A stretch of 64,000 bases of DNA from the NCBI GenBank assembly GCA_016222825.1, contig JACRQF010000012.1:124001-188000 (forward strand), read 5' to 3'. The notes beneath the pieces were generated by a model, which saw only the letters and a list, made by a program, of their open reading frames with translations, was not told the DNA's origin and made no database searches. Every line of letters starts with the position of its first letter. Within the stretch, counting starts at the first letter, position 1. Below, one piece after another: positions 43,192 to 53,300 of the stretch. The position numbers were made by a program, and so were the translations under genes. Source of the DNA: Verrucomicrobiota bacterium. GTDB lineage: Bacteria > Verrucomicrobiota > Verrucomicrobiia > CAIQCK01.

Positions 43192-46100
43192 TCACGGCTT
43201 TCCCATGCACAACAGGCTGCCGTCCTCCAACGCCACCAGTAGCCGGCCGCTTGCGGCGATCATGCCGTCGAAGACAGGCGGCGCGCTTAGCGGCAAGTTG
43301 TTGAGCTGTTTCCCGTCCTTCGCGGAGACGGACACAAGACTCGCGCCTTTGCGGCCTTCGAACGCGGCGTAGGGATCCTTCTCGTCCAGCACGTCCGGCG
43401 CGCCGGCAGCGAAAAGCGTATCGCCGGCTTTGACCATCGCGCGGACGCGCACGGGCAGCCACGTCTTCCACAGCGGCGGATCGGCGCGCGTGTAGCCGGT
43501 CATTTTGTCGAGGCCGAACGCTGGATTGTCGAGTTTCTCGTCAGGCCGTCCGCGGCCGCGCTCGTAGCTCGACTGCGGGAGCCACTCCACCGGCTTGCGC
43601 GCGCCGGCTTCGCCGACGATCTGCGGCTCGTTCGAGTTCTTGTCGGCGAAAAGCAGGTAGCCTTCCTTGGCTGGGAAGAACATCGGACTGTGAACATTGC
43701 GGCGGTAAAACGGCTGGACGCCATAGGTGTTCTGCGCGTCCACGACCAGCAATTGGCCGCTTTTGGCTGATTGGTTGGCCAGTTGGAAACCCGGCCAGCG
43801 TTTGGAATACATCCAGAACGCGCGGTTATACCACGACGCGTCCAGCAGCCCGGCGGTCGAGAAAACGTGCATGCCGACATCCTTCTCGCCTTTGGTGGAG
43901 AGGTCCTGCGAAGTCTCTTCCTTGAGTTCCGGCGTCAGCTTTTTCTGGCGCATATAGACGTAGCCGCCTTCGCTCACGAGCACATCGGAGTTCGCGCCGG
44001 GGATGTAGAACGACACCTCGCGCAGCGTCTTGCCGCCATCTGGGAACGGCCCGCTCAGCGTTGTCTGATGCAGCAACTTGCCCGTCGCCGCCTCCGTTGC
44101 ATAGACGCGAACGCCGCCGTCCAGATACGTCGAGCGGCCGGCCGTGAAATATGCCACGCCGTCGCTCACCAACACGCTGCCGTGGACCGGCCAGACGGAT
44201 TCGAGTTGGTCGTTGACCATGATGCGCCGCTCGCTGGGCGCGGCGAGAAACCGCCAGGCCAGCGCGCCATCGCTCGTTCGCAGGCAATAGACGTAGCCGT
44301 CCGCGCTGCCGAAAATCGCCAGACCGTTCACCAGCGTCGGCGGCGAGTCAATCCGCCCGCCCGCCGTGAACGTCCACGCTGTCTTGCCGCTCTGCATCTC
44401 CAGCACATGAAGCGTGTGCGTGTCGCGCGAGGCGACAAACACGCGCCCGTCCGCTGCCACGGGCTGCGTCAGGCCGCCACCAAGTGTGACGCTCCAACTT
44501 GTTGCCAACGGCGTTCCTACCGCCGCCGTCGTCGAGCCGTGCCGCGCTGCATTGCAGCGGAAGGTCGGCCAGTCATCCGGGTTTTGATCTTTGATGTTTG
44601 AGCTTTGAGCTTTCACATACGCGGGGCCTTTCTCCAGCCGCTGCGCGTCCGCCGCCTTCCGTTCCGTGCGCGCTGGTCCGATCGTTGTGAAGCCGAGCAG
44701 TTTCGCGCCGGGATCGCAGAAACACTGGTCGGGTGGCACGTAGAGCATTCCGTTGGCGGGCATGATGCCGAGCTTGCAAGCGCCGCGGACGAAGTTGTTC
44801 TGCGAGTGCGCCGAGCCTTGCAGGTCGAGGTATTCGCAGCCTTCCATCGCCGAGATGATGAAGCGCTCGGTGGCCTTGTTGCGGTAGCAACGGTGATGAT
44901 GCTCGGGGCTGCGGAGGTTTTTCACGAAAAGCCGCTTTCTCTCCGCGCCGGTGCGGAGGTCATAGCCGACAGCCAGGACGTGCGGGCTTTTCCCATTGGG
45001 CGTCTGGTCGTCGTTCGCGCCGATCATGTCGGGCCAGACGACGCCGTTGATGACATAGAGACCCTCGCTGCCGAGACCGTGGGCGAGTTGAACTTCCTTG
45101 CTCCAGAGCAGCTTGCCGCTCCCAGTGTCGTGGGCCTCGATGCCTTTACTGCCGAGCAACACCACCACGCCATCTTGGACGACGAGCGTCTGGATCCTCG
45201 TGTCCGCAATCTCAGCCTGCCATCGCTCTTCGCCCGTCTTTAGATCGAGCGCCGCGAGCGTTCCGGCGCGTAGGAACACCACGCGCCCGTCCTCAATTGC
45301 CAGCGAAAGCGAGTGTAACGCGGGAATCTGTTTCCGCCACAAAACCTTGCCCGTCGCGCCTTCGACGGCGATCAGCGCGCCCGGCGGACCTTCCTTGGCT
45401 TTGCCTTTCCCTTTGCCCTTTCGCTTCGGCGCCTCGGCCTCCGGCTTTGCGTCTTGCGAATAAACCAGTGCCACGCCGTCAGCGGCGATGATCTGACGGA
45501 CGGGCGCAGTCTCGGCGACGGTCACCAGCGTCTTGCCGGTTGTCGCGTCGAGGATGGAGAGCGGCGCGCGGTAGCTCAGTGTCGCGTAGAGCCGGTCACC
45601 GTCCACGACGAGCCGGCGCTGGTTTTCTTCGGGCACCACCGTTCGCGCGCCGGTGATCGTCGTCCAGTCTGTTGTGGCAAATTTGTCGTCGGCCCATTCC
45701 GGCCAGCCCCATTTCTCAATCGCCCGCCGCCAGAGCAGCTTGCCGTTGAAGGCGTTGCGGCATAGCAGCGCCCAACGTTCCGGCAACCGCTGGTCGGTGA
45801 TGCCGACGAGGCCCTCATCGAAGATGTAGAACACGCGTCCGCCGCCGCAGACCATGGCTTGGAAGCCCGACGGCGTCTCGTGGCTGCGCAGCCAGAGCGG
45901 CGGCGCCATCCATTGCAGCGAGCGTGGCGCGTCCACGCGCTTGTCGCGCGCGACAGCGTTGTTGCTGGCGTCGTGGAGGAAATGCGTCCACTCGTCAATG
46001 TCGCCGGGCCGCGGCTTGATGGTCTTCTTTCCGCCCACCAGCGCCACGCCGTTAGGGGCAAGCACACGCATGATCTCGTCACTCGACATCCGCCCCTCGT

Positions 46101-46455
46101 TGCTCACGAGCAGATTGACGAGGTTGTCAGCGTAAGGCAGTCGCTGGCCACTCCACTGCTCGACGGACACGGCGCCGTAGAGGTCGAGCGACTGGATGTG
46201 TTTGCGCGCCGCCTCGACGTTCTTCGCGTCGGCGTCTAGGCCGTGGACGAGGAAGCTGTCGTTGGCGCGCAACGCCGCCGTCAGTTTCCCGTCGCCGCTG
46301 CCGACGTGAACGATAAGACCGCCTTTGACGCCGGCCGTCTTGAGAATGTCACTGGCTTGGTCCTTTTCTGTGGCCCCGATGATGGGAGGCTGGCCCGAGA
46401 ACGTAGTGGCGCAGATGATCGCGACGATGAAATGGTGCGCGGCGGTTGTTTTCAT
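43192..46455 (-). CDS. Secreted methyltransferase-like/PQQ beta-propeller protein, paralogue 4 (last in operon)
   Basis: This 1087-residue protein has a Sec signal and then a methyltransferase-like Rossmann domain (about 30-150) with VHVGSGDGKLTAALRA, GLDADAKNVEAAR and VLAPNGVALVGGKKT. The bridging motif DIDEWTHFLHD..NNAVARD is near residue 155. A first PQQ-type propeller spans about 200-515, interrupted by a Lys/Gly/Pro stretch (KRKGKGKGKAKEGPPG). The Cys/His block EHHHRCYRNKAT is near residue 520 and CFC near 578. A linker (about 600-625) precedes WPTFRCNAARHGS, then a second propeller to the end (MIAASGRLLVALEDGSLLCM). It lacks the extra C-terminal domain of paralogues 2 and 3. A 77-base gap separates it from paralogue 3. 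The function is unknown. Confidence 0.85.
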   Translation of the reverse strand: MKTTAAHHFIVAIICATTFSGQPPIIGATEKDQASDILKTAGVKGGLIVHVGSGDGKLTAALRANDSFLVHGLDADAKNVEAARKHIQSLDLYGAVSVEQWSGQRLPYADNLVNLLVSNEGRMSSDEIMRVLAPNGVALVGGKKTIKPRPGDIDEWTHFLHDASNNAVARDKRVDAPRSLQWMAPPLWLRSHETPSGFQAMVCGGGRVFYIFDEGLVGITDQRLPERWALLCRNAFNGKLLWRRAIEKWGWPEWADDKFATTDWTTITGARTVVPEENQRRLVVDGDRLYATLSYRAPLSILDATTGKTLVTVAETAPVRQIIAADGVALVYSQDAKPEAEAPKRKGKGKGKAKEGPPGALIAVEGATGKVLWRKQIPALHSLSLAIEDGRVVFLRAGTLAALDLKTGEERWQAEIADTRIQTLVVQDGVVVLLGSKGIEAHDTGSGKLLWSKEVQLAHGLGSEGLYVINGVVWPDMIGANDDQTPNGKSPHVLAVGYDLRTGAERKRLFVKNLRSPEHHHRCYRNKATERFIISAMEGCEYLDLQGSAHSQNNFVRGACKLGIMPANGMLYVPPDQCFCDPGAKLLGFTTIGPARTERKAADAQRLEKGPAYVKAQSSNIKDQNPDDWPTFRCNAARHGSTTAAVGTPLATSWSVTLGGGLTQPVAADGRVFVASRDTHTLHVLEMQSGKTAWTFTAGGRIDSPPTLVNGLAIFGSADGYVYCLRTSDGALAWRFLAAPSERRIMVNDQLESVWPVHGSVLVSDGVAYFTAGRSTYLDGGVRVYATEAATGKLLHQTTLSGPFPDGGKTLREVSFYIPGANSDVLVSEGGYVYMRQKKLTPELKEETSQDLSTKGEKDVGMHVFSTAGLLDASWYNRAFWMYSKRWPGFQLANQSAKSGQLLVVDAQNTYGVQPFYRRNVHSPMFFPAKEGYLLFADKNSNEPQIVGEAGARKPVEWLPQSSYERGRGRPDEKLDNPAFGLDKMTGYTRADPPLWKTWLPVRVRAMVKAGDTLFAAGAPDVLDEKDPYAAFEGRKGASLVSVSAKDGKQLNNLPLSAPPVFDGMIAASGRLLVALEDGSLLCMGKP

Positions 46456-46532
46456 GTTTTGTGTCTTCGTCTTGAGACGCGCCGGCTTCGGAGGCGCACT
46501 TTTCTAACACGACGGCTGCTGCGAAGTTGCGG

Positions 46533-49500
46533 TCATTCGCCGGCAATTTCCAGCGCGCCGAAATCGGTCGTGACACTGGTCAGACATACGCCGGCCCATG
46601 TGATCGCGTCGAGCTTTTGAGCGAGCGGCGCTTCGAGTGTTTCGCCCTGGATGGTCAGCTTGAACTTCTGCGTCGCGAGGTCAACCCCGACTTCCATTTC
46701 CATCACCTCATTGGATTTAAGGCCGGCTTTTTTCGACGCAGCGCGCGCGCCCGACAGCGGGCCTTGGACAATGGAAAGGCACTTGCCGCTGATGCGGAAG
46801 CCGCATTTGATGAGCGCGGCGTCTTGCGGCCCATTGCCGAAGGCGATGAAGCCGTTACCGGGCTTGTCGGGTGCGCCACCGGGCGAGGCGCAGACCTTGA
46901 CACGGAACGTGGCGCGTTTGGTGAACGGCGCGGGCAGCTTCTTCAGCGCCAGCGCTGTCTCGCCGCGGCCGCTGACCATGCGATAACCGAGGTCGGATTT
47001 CGACACTCTCACGTTCGCCATGTGCTGGAAGTCTGGATGTGACGTGCTGCCGGCTTCCTCGGTGGCTGCCGCGGTGGTAAACTTCGCATCGGGCGCTGCC
47101 AGCAGCGGTTTCCCTTCGCTGCCGAGGCAGAGAATCTTGCCATCCATTGTCGCCACAAACAGACTGCCGTTCGCCGCGATCATGCCGTCGAACACTGGCG
47201 GCGAGTCGAGCCGATACGCGGCGAGTTGTTTGCCCTCCTTCTTCGACACCGCCATAAGCAGTGCGCCTCTCTTGCCCTCGAACGCGGCGACATGCTCGGC
47301 CATCTTCGCTTGCACCTTCGGGTCGCCGTAGTTCAGGTTAACCTCCTGCTGTTCGTCCACCATCGCCGGCGGGCCTGCGGCAAAGAGCGTTTCGCCGGCC
47401 AGCACCAAGCCCCGCGCCTGAAGTGGCGCGCCATGCGACCAAGCATAACCGAGGCGCGTGACCACCACATCGCCATAGATGGTCTTGCCTTGTTTGCGCG
47501 GCCCCTGTTTCGGGTTTGGATTGATGAGCGGTGGCTCTTTGGCGCAGGCAAAGAGGTGATTCACGCATGGCGTGCCAAGGAACTTCAGCGGCGCAGGGCC
47601 GTAGCCATAGACGGACGATTCGTCGCACACGAGAATCTTGCCGGCGGGCGCCTGGTAGGTGGCGAGTTGCCAGCCACCGGCGGCGCTGATGAACGATCGC
47701 CCCCACATCCAGTAGGTCCGGTGCCACCATGAGTCGTCGAGAAAGCCGGTGGCGCTGAAGAGATGCGCTGTCTCGCCGCGCTGGAGTTTGTAGTCGCGCG
47801 GTGTGATGACTTCGGGCCGCCGGCCCTCGAAGTCGAACGGTTGCGAACGCATGTAGATGAACTTGTCATCGCAGGAAAGGATGTCGGGCAGGGCTACAGG
47901 GAGATTGGGCCACTTGGTGTCCTTCTGGAGGTTGTCTTGCGTGCCGGGATACTTGTCGTCGAGCGTGCTTTCGGAAAGAAGCCTGCCCGTCGCCGCATCG
48001 AGGCGCAACAACCGCAAACCGCCGTCGAGCCACATCGCGCGGCCAGCGACGCAGTAAACGACGCCCTCGCGCACAAGCACGCTGCCGCTGACCGGCCAGA
48101 CGCTCTCGACCTGCTCCTGTGCCATCAACCGCTGATCGAGCGGAGCGGCGCGGAATTTCCAGACCAGCGCGCCGTCGCCGGATCGCAGGCAATAGACATG
48201 ACCGTCCGCCGAACCGAACAGCACGCGCCCCTGCCAGAGCGTCGGCGGGGAATCCACTCGCCCGCCCACGGTGAAACCCCACAGCCTCTTGCCGGAACCG
48301 GCATCGAGCGCGTGGACGGTGTGCGTGTTGACCGACGCGACAAACAGCCGTCCCTCGGCGCAGGTCATGGCGCTCAGCTTGCCGCAGATCTCCGTCTGCC
48401 AACTCAGCTTCAACTCGCTCGGCACGGCAGCCTTCGTCACGCCGCTGCGGCTCATGTCATGGCGAAACGTCGGCCACTCAGCTTCGGTCATTGGCGATTG
48501 CCCATCGGCTATTACCCCTGGTCCAGGCTCCAGACGTGGCGACGCCCCACGCTCCACGCTCCTCCTCGCCGGCGCGAGCGCGTTGAAGCCGTTGAGTTTC
48601 GCCAGCAGGAAGCAGGCGCAGGAATGCGGCCCAGCATAGACCAAGCCGTTGCACGGCATGATGCCGTAGTTGCACGAACCGCGGACCCAGAAGCTCGGCG
48701 TCCAGTGGCCAGACTTCATGTCCACAAACTCGATGCCCGTGCGGGACATGAGCATGAAGTTACTCGTGGCCTTCGTCCGGTAACAGCGGTGATGCGGCAT
48801 GTGCCGCCACGCGTCAGGCGGGAACTCCACCTTCACCTCGCCTGTGCGCAGGTCGCGGCCAGTGAACTTGCCGCTGTCGCGCGGGCTGCTGGTGTCACCG
48901 CTCCAGACGAGGTTATTGATGACGAACAAGTCCTCCGCTGACGCGTAGCCCGACGGCGGATGCTCGCCTGCCCAGAGAACCTCGCCCGTCTTGGCCGAGA
49001 GCGCGGTCATGGTGTCCTTGCCGCCGCGCTGCGGATCGAGCTTCTCGCCGCCGGCAAACAGGACGACGTCCTCGCGGACGATAAGCGTCGGGCTGAACAG
49101 GACGTGCATCGGTTTCCAGCGCGGCACGGGCTTGGAGGTCCAGGCTTGCTTGCCGTCGCGCGCGTCGAGGCAGACGACCTTGTCGCCGTCGTGGAAGCAA
49201 ACGCGGCCGCCCGCCGTGCCAAGTGTGCTGGCGGCAACCGGCGAGGCAAGGCTCCATTGCGTCTTGCCCGTGGCGGATGCGATGGCCATGATGTGGCGCG
49301 GTTTCTCGTCCCAGTTCCACTCGCGCCCTGCGCCGCGAATTGCCTCGACCGACTCCCTGGAAATTGTCTTGTAGGCATCGAGTTCGGGATTTGCGACGAC
49401 GTAGAGCATGCCGTCGGCGAAGATGATTTCCTCCGCGCCCTCAGTGCCGGCGTAGCTGCGCAGTGTCTTGCCGGTCGCGCCGTCGAGCGCGGCGACCGGC

Positions 49501-50309
49501 TCACCGACGCCGAGCGTGACATAGACCGTATCGCCATCGGCCACCAAGCGCCGCATGAGCTGGGCCGGACCGCGTTTGAGCGGCCAGAGATGCGGATGCC
49601 ACTTCTTGATCGGTCGTTGCCAGAGGATGGTGCCGTTGAACGCGTCGCGCGCGATGAGCGTCCACTGCGGCGGCATCTGGACCGACCAGCGCGGGCCAAG
49701 GTCCATGATGTAGAAGACGCGTCCTTTCGCCGACACCATCGCGCTCAAGCCCGACAGGTGGTCGTGGTGGCGCAGGTAGTTCGGCGATCCGATCCACTGA
49801 TAATGCTTCGGTGGTCCGACGACAGTGTCGTTGGCGACGGCGTTGTTGTCGGGGCCGTGGAGGTAGTGCGTCCACTCGTCAATCGCCTTGGGCCACGGCT
49901 TGACGGTCTTCCTACCGCCGACGAGAGCCACGCCATTAGGTGCCAGCACGCGCAGAATCTCATCGTTTGTGACGCGGGAATCGCCACTGACAACGACCAA
50001 GTTGGCAAAGTTGTCCACGTAAGGCAGCCGCTCGCTTTTCCACTGTTCGACGGAGACTTTGCCGTAGAGGCCCAGCGACTGGATGTATTTGCGCGCCGCA
50101 GCGACGTTCTTCGCGTCAATGTCGAGGCCGTGGACGACGAAGCTGTCATTGGCGCGCAAGGCCGCCGTGAGTTTGCCGTCGCCGCAGCCGATATGGACGA
50201 TGAGGCCGCCTTTGACGCTTGCAGTGTTGAGGATGTCGCGGGCTTGTGGTGAATCATCAGCAGTTGCTTCAACCGTTGCAAATATCAGCACAAGAGCCAG
50301 CGTTTTCAT
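46533..50309 (-). CDS. Secreted methyltransferase-like/PQQ beta-propeller protein, paralogue 3
   Basis: ATG 50309 gives 1258 residues with a short signal (MKTLALVLIFATVEATA); an AAGGAA site lies 8 bases before it. The Rossmann domain keeps VHIGCGDGKLTAALRA, GLDIDAKNVAAAR and VLAPNGVALVGGRKT. AIDEWTHYLHGPDNNAVAND follows near residue 150, then a first propeller. MPHHRCYRTKAT is near residue 506, GIMPCNG near 545, CAC near 564. A Pro/Gly linker and WPTFRHDMSRSG near 611 start a second propeller ending near residue 1070. The last 180 residues are an extra beta-rich domain (LGYRMVSGRGETALALKKL, FRVKVCAS, FGALEIAGE), probably a LamG/jelly-roll fold. Ten bases separate it from paralogue 2. Confidence 0.85.
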   Translation of the reverse strand: MKTLALVLIFATVEATADDSPQARDILNTASVKGGLIVHIGCGDGKLTAALRANDSFVVHGLDIDAKNVAAARKYIQSLGLYGKVSVEQWKSERLPYVDNFANLVVVSGDSRVTNDEILRVLAPNGVALVGGRKTVKPWPKAIDEWTHYLHGPDNNAVANDTVVGPPKHYQWIGSPNYLRHHDHLSGLSAMVSAKGRVFYIMDLGPRWSVQMPPQWTLIARDAFNGTILWQRPIKKWHPHLWPLKRGPAQLMRRLVADGDTVYVTLGVGEPVAALDGATGKTLRSYAGTEGAEEIIFADGMLYVVANPELDAYKTISRESVEAIRGAGREWNWDEKPRHIMAIASATGKTQWSLASPVAASTLGTAGGRVCFHDGDKVVCLDARDGKQAWTSKPVPRWKPMHVLFSPTLIVREDVVLFAGGEKLDPQRGGKDTMTALSAKTGEVLWAGEHPPSGYASAEDLFVINNLVWSGDTSSPRDSGKFTGRDLRTGEVKVEFPPDAWRHMPHHRCYRTKATSNFMLMSRTGIEFVDMKSGHWTPSFWVRGSCNYGIMPCNGLVYAGPHSCACFLLAKLNGFNALAPARRSVERGASPRLEPGPGVIADGQSPMTEAEWPTFRHDMSRSGVTKAAVPSELKLSWQTEICGKLSAMTCAEGRLFVASVNTHTVHALDAGSGKRLWGFTVGGRVDSPPTLWQGRVLFGSADGHVYCLRSGDGALVWKFRAAPLDQRLMAQEQVESVWPVSGSVLVREGVVYCVAGRAMWLDGGLRLLRLDAATGRLLSESTLDDKYPGTQDNLQKDTKWPNLPVALPDILSCDDKFIYMRSQPFDFEGRRPEVITPRDYKLQRGETAHLFSATGFLDDSWWHRTYWMWGRSFISAAGGWQLATYQAPAGKILVCDESSVYGYGPAPLKFLGTPCVNHLFACAKEPPLINPNPKQGPRKQGKTIYGDVVVTRLGYAWSHGAPLQARGLVLAGETLFAAGPPAMVDEQQEVNLNYGDPKVQAKMAEHVAAFEGKRGALLMAVSKKEGKQLAAYRLDSPPVFDGMIAANGSLFVATMDGKILCLGSEGKPLLAAPDAKFTTAAATEEAGSTSHPDFQHMANVRVSKSDLGYRMVSGRGETALALKKLPAPFTKRATFRVKVCASPGGAPDKPGNGFIAFGNGPQDAALIKCGFRISGKCLSIVQGPLSGARAASKKAGLKSNEVMEMEVGVDLATQKFKLTIQGETLEAPLAQKLDAITWAGVCLTSVTTDFGALEIAGE

Positions 50310-50319
50310 GGAAGGTTCC

Positions 50320-53300
50320 TTACTTGGCAGGCATGGCCTCAATTACGCTGAAATCCACCGTCGCATTGTTCGTGCAGTAACCGACGTGGGTTATGCTCTT
50401 CATCGGGTTGGACAGCTTTGCCGTCACCGAGGCCGTGCCACTCTTCAACGTCACGTTACCCGACGCGAGATCCACCGTCACGGCCAACTCGTGGGGCTTC
50501 TCCACGTCTATCACATACGGGGTCGTGACGCCTTTGTTTGCGTTGGTTGGCCCTTGCAGGATCGCGGCGGTTTTCATCGCCACGCGCAGGCCGCACTTCA
50601 CCAGCTTTGCCTCGTCGGCTCTGTCGCCGAAAGCGAGGTAGCCGTTCTTCAGACCTGCGGCACCGGTGAACTGTAGTTTGCACTTGAGCGTGACCTTGCC
50701 CGTCAGCGGCGCGTCGAGTTCCTTGAGCGCCATGCCGATCTTCTTCGTCTCAGCCGCGACGCGGTAACCGAGTTCAGTCGAGAAGACGTGCGCTTGGTTC
50801 AGCTTCGCGAAGTCGGCGTCCTTGGACGGCAGTTTGAGGTCGGTCGCCTTCACGCTGATGTCGAGTGGGGTGGTTGGCGCGTCGGGCGCGGGTCTCAGCG
50901 CGGTGCCTTCGCCAGCGAGACAAATGACCTTGCCGTCCACACTCGCGAAGAACAGCCTGCCGTTGGCGGCGGCCATGCCGTCGAAAACAGGCATCGAATC
51001 GAGTTGCCACGCCGCGAACTTCTTCCCGTCGTTGGCCGAGAACGCCCACAGCAACGCGCCGCGTTTGCCTTCGAGCGCAGCGGCTTGTTCGGCGAGCTTC
51101 GCCTTGATCGCGGGATCGTCCTGTTTCTTGAAAGCTTCCTCCTCGTTGACGAGGTCGGGCGGTCCGGCCACGAACAGCGCACCGCCGGCCAACACCATGC
51201 CACGCGCCTGCAACGGCATGTCGCCCTCGGCCCACTTGTAGCCAGCCGCAGACAGTTCCGAGATCGAGAACTTCCGGCGCGTGGCCCAGTCGGAGGAGAC
51301 CGCGGAGCGTTTGCTGGAGGCGGCGTTGATCTTTCCAGTGGCTTTTTGCACACGCTCGATGCGGCCGGCGGAGGTTTGCTTGTCCGCGCCGTAGAGGAAG
51401 TATTCATAGACTGACGCGTTGCACATGGCCTCCGGCTTGCGGTCGAAGCCATAGACCCGCGTGTCATCGAATACCATCAGCCGGCCGGCGGGCGCGTAGT
51501 TCGCGGGCTGGAACCAGCCGCCGTAGCCGGACTGGACGCCCTTGCCATACATCCAGAATGACCGGTGCCACCAGTCGCCATCGAGGAAGCCGCTGCGTGA
51601 GAACAGATGCACGCCCTCGCCGGTCTGTTCCTTCGGGTCCATCGGCGCGAACTCCCGCCGCGTGCCCTTGAGGTCAAACGCCTGCGCGCGCATGTAAATC
51701 GAGCGGCCGTCGCTGGAGAAGATGTCCGGCAGCGCGGTGGGCATGTCGAGTTTGTCCACGAAATCATGAAGCGACCGGCCGGTCTTCGGGTCACGGTCGT
51801 TGAGGATCGTCTCGTAAACCTTCTGTCCCGTCTTCGCATCGAGGCCAAGCAGTCTCATGCCGCCGTCGAGGAATGCCGAGCGGCCCGCCACACAATGCAC
51901 GATGCCGTTGAGAACGAGCACGCTGCCGGACACCGGCCACGACGATTCCAGTTGCTCGAACGACATCATCCGCTGGTCAGCCGGCGCGGCGCGGAACTTC
52001 CAGACGAGCACGCCGTCGTCCGCCCGCAAGCAATAGACGCATCCGTCGGCCGAGCCGAAGACCGCGCGGCCTTGCCAGATGGTCGGTGGCGAATCCACGC
52101 GTCCGCCACTGATGAAGCTCCACTGCTTCTTGCCCGTGGCCGCATCGAGCGCGTAAACGGTGTGCGTGTCCACCGACGCGACGAACAGCTTTCCTTCGGC
52201 GACCACGACGCTGCTAAGCTTGGCGCCAAGATCGGTTTGCCAGGCTCGTTTCAAGTCAGTCGGAACCTTTGTCTTTGAGGAGCCGCTGCGGGCTGCGTCG
52301 CTGCGATACGTCGGCCAATCCTCGGCATTTTGAGTTTTGAGTTTTGAGCTTTGAACTTCCGTGAAAGCGGAACCGCGCTCCAAACGCTCATCTCCCTTGC
52401 CGCTTGCCTCTTGCCCCTTGCCGCGGGCCGGCGCGAGGGCGTTGAAGCCAAACAGCTTCGACTCCAGATAGCAGCCGCAGGGATGTGGGCCGTTGTAGAT
52501 CATGCCGTTGGCGGGCATGATGCCGTAGAGGCACGCGCCGCGGACCCAATGGTTGATGTCCCACGTCTTGGCGGCGAGGTCCACGAATTCCGTGCCGGTG
52601 CGCGAAGTGATAACGAAGCGGTCGGTTGCCTTGGCGCGGTAGCAGCGATGGTGGAACCAGTAGTTCGTCGCGCTGGGCATGAACTCGACCTTGATCTCGC
52701 CGCTACGCAGGTCGCGGCCGGTGAACAGGCCGTCGTCCTTGTTGCCTGCGATCCGGCCACACCAAGCGAGGCCGTTGATGACCAACACATCGTCCGGTGT
52801 CATGTGGCCCCCGGCGTAATGCGGCGACGACCACAACGTCTTGCCCGTCGCCGCGTCGAGCGCGGTCATCGCCTTCTGCTCGACCGAGAGCATCACGACG
52901 TTGTCCTGCACGACCAGCGTCGGCCCGTAACCTGTCGGGAACGGCTGCTTGCGCACAATTGGCTCCGACGCCCAAGCCGGCGCGCCATCCTTGCGGCTGA
53001 GAGCGACAACCTTCCCGCCGTCGTAGCCATAGACGCGGTTGCGGTCCACGCCGAGCGTCAGCGGTGCGACAGCCTGCTTTTTCTTCCACAGCAACCGTCC
53101 GCTGGCGGCGTCCATCGCCACGATGTGACGCGCTTCCTGATCCCACGCCCATTCTTTGTTCGCGCGCTGTGTGTTGTCCCAAACGTAGGTTTGTGTGTGC
53201 CGGTAGGTTTGCCATTTGTTGGGTGACTGGCCGACGAGGAGGAACAACGTGCCGTCGGCGAACAGAATCTCGTCCGTATGCGCCGTGCCGTCGTAGGCGC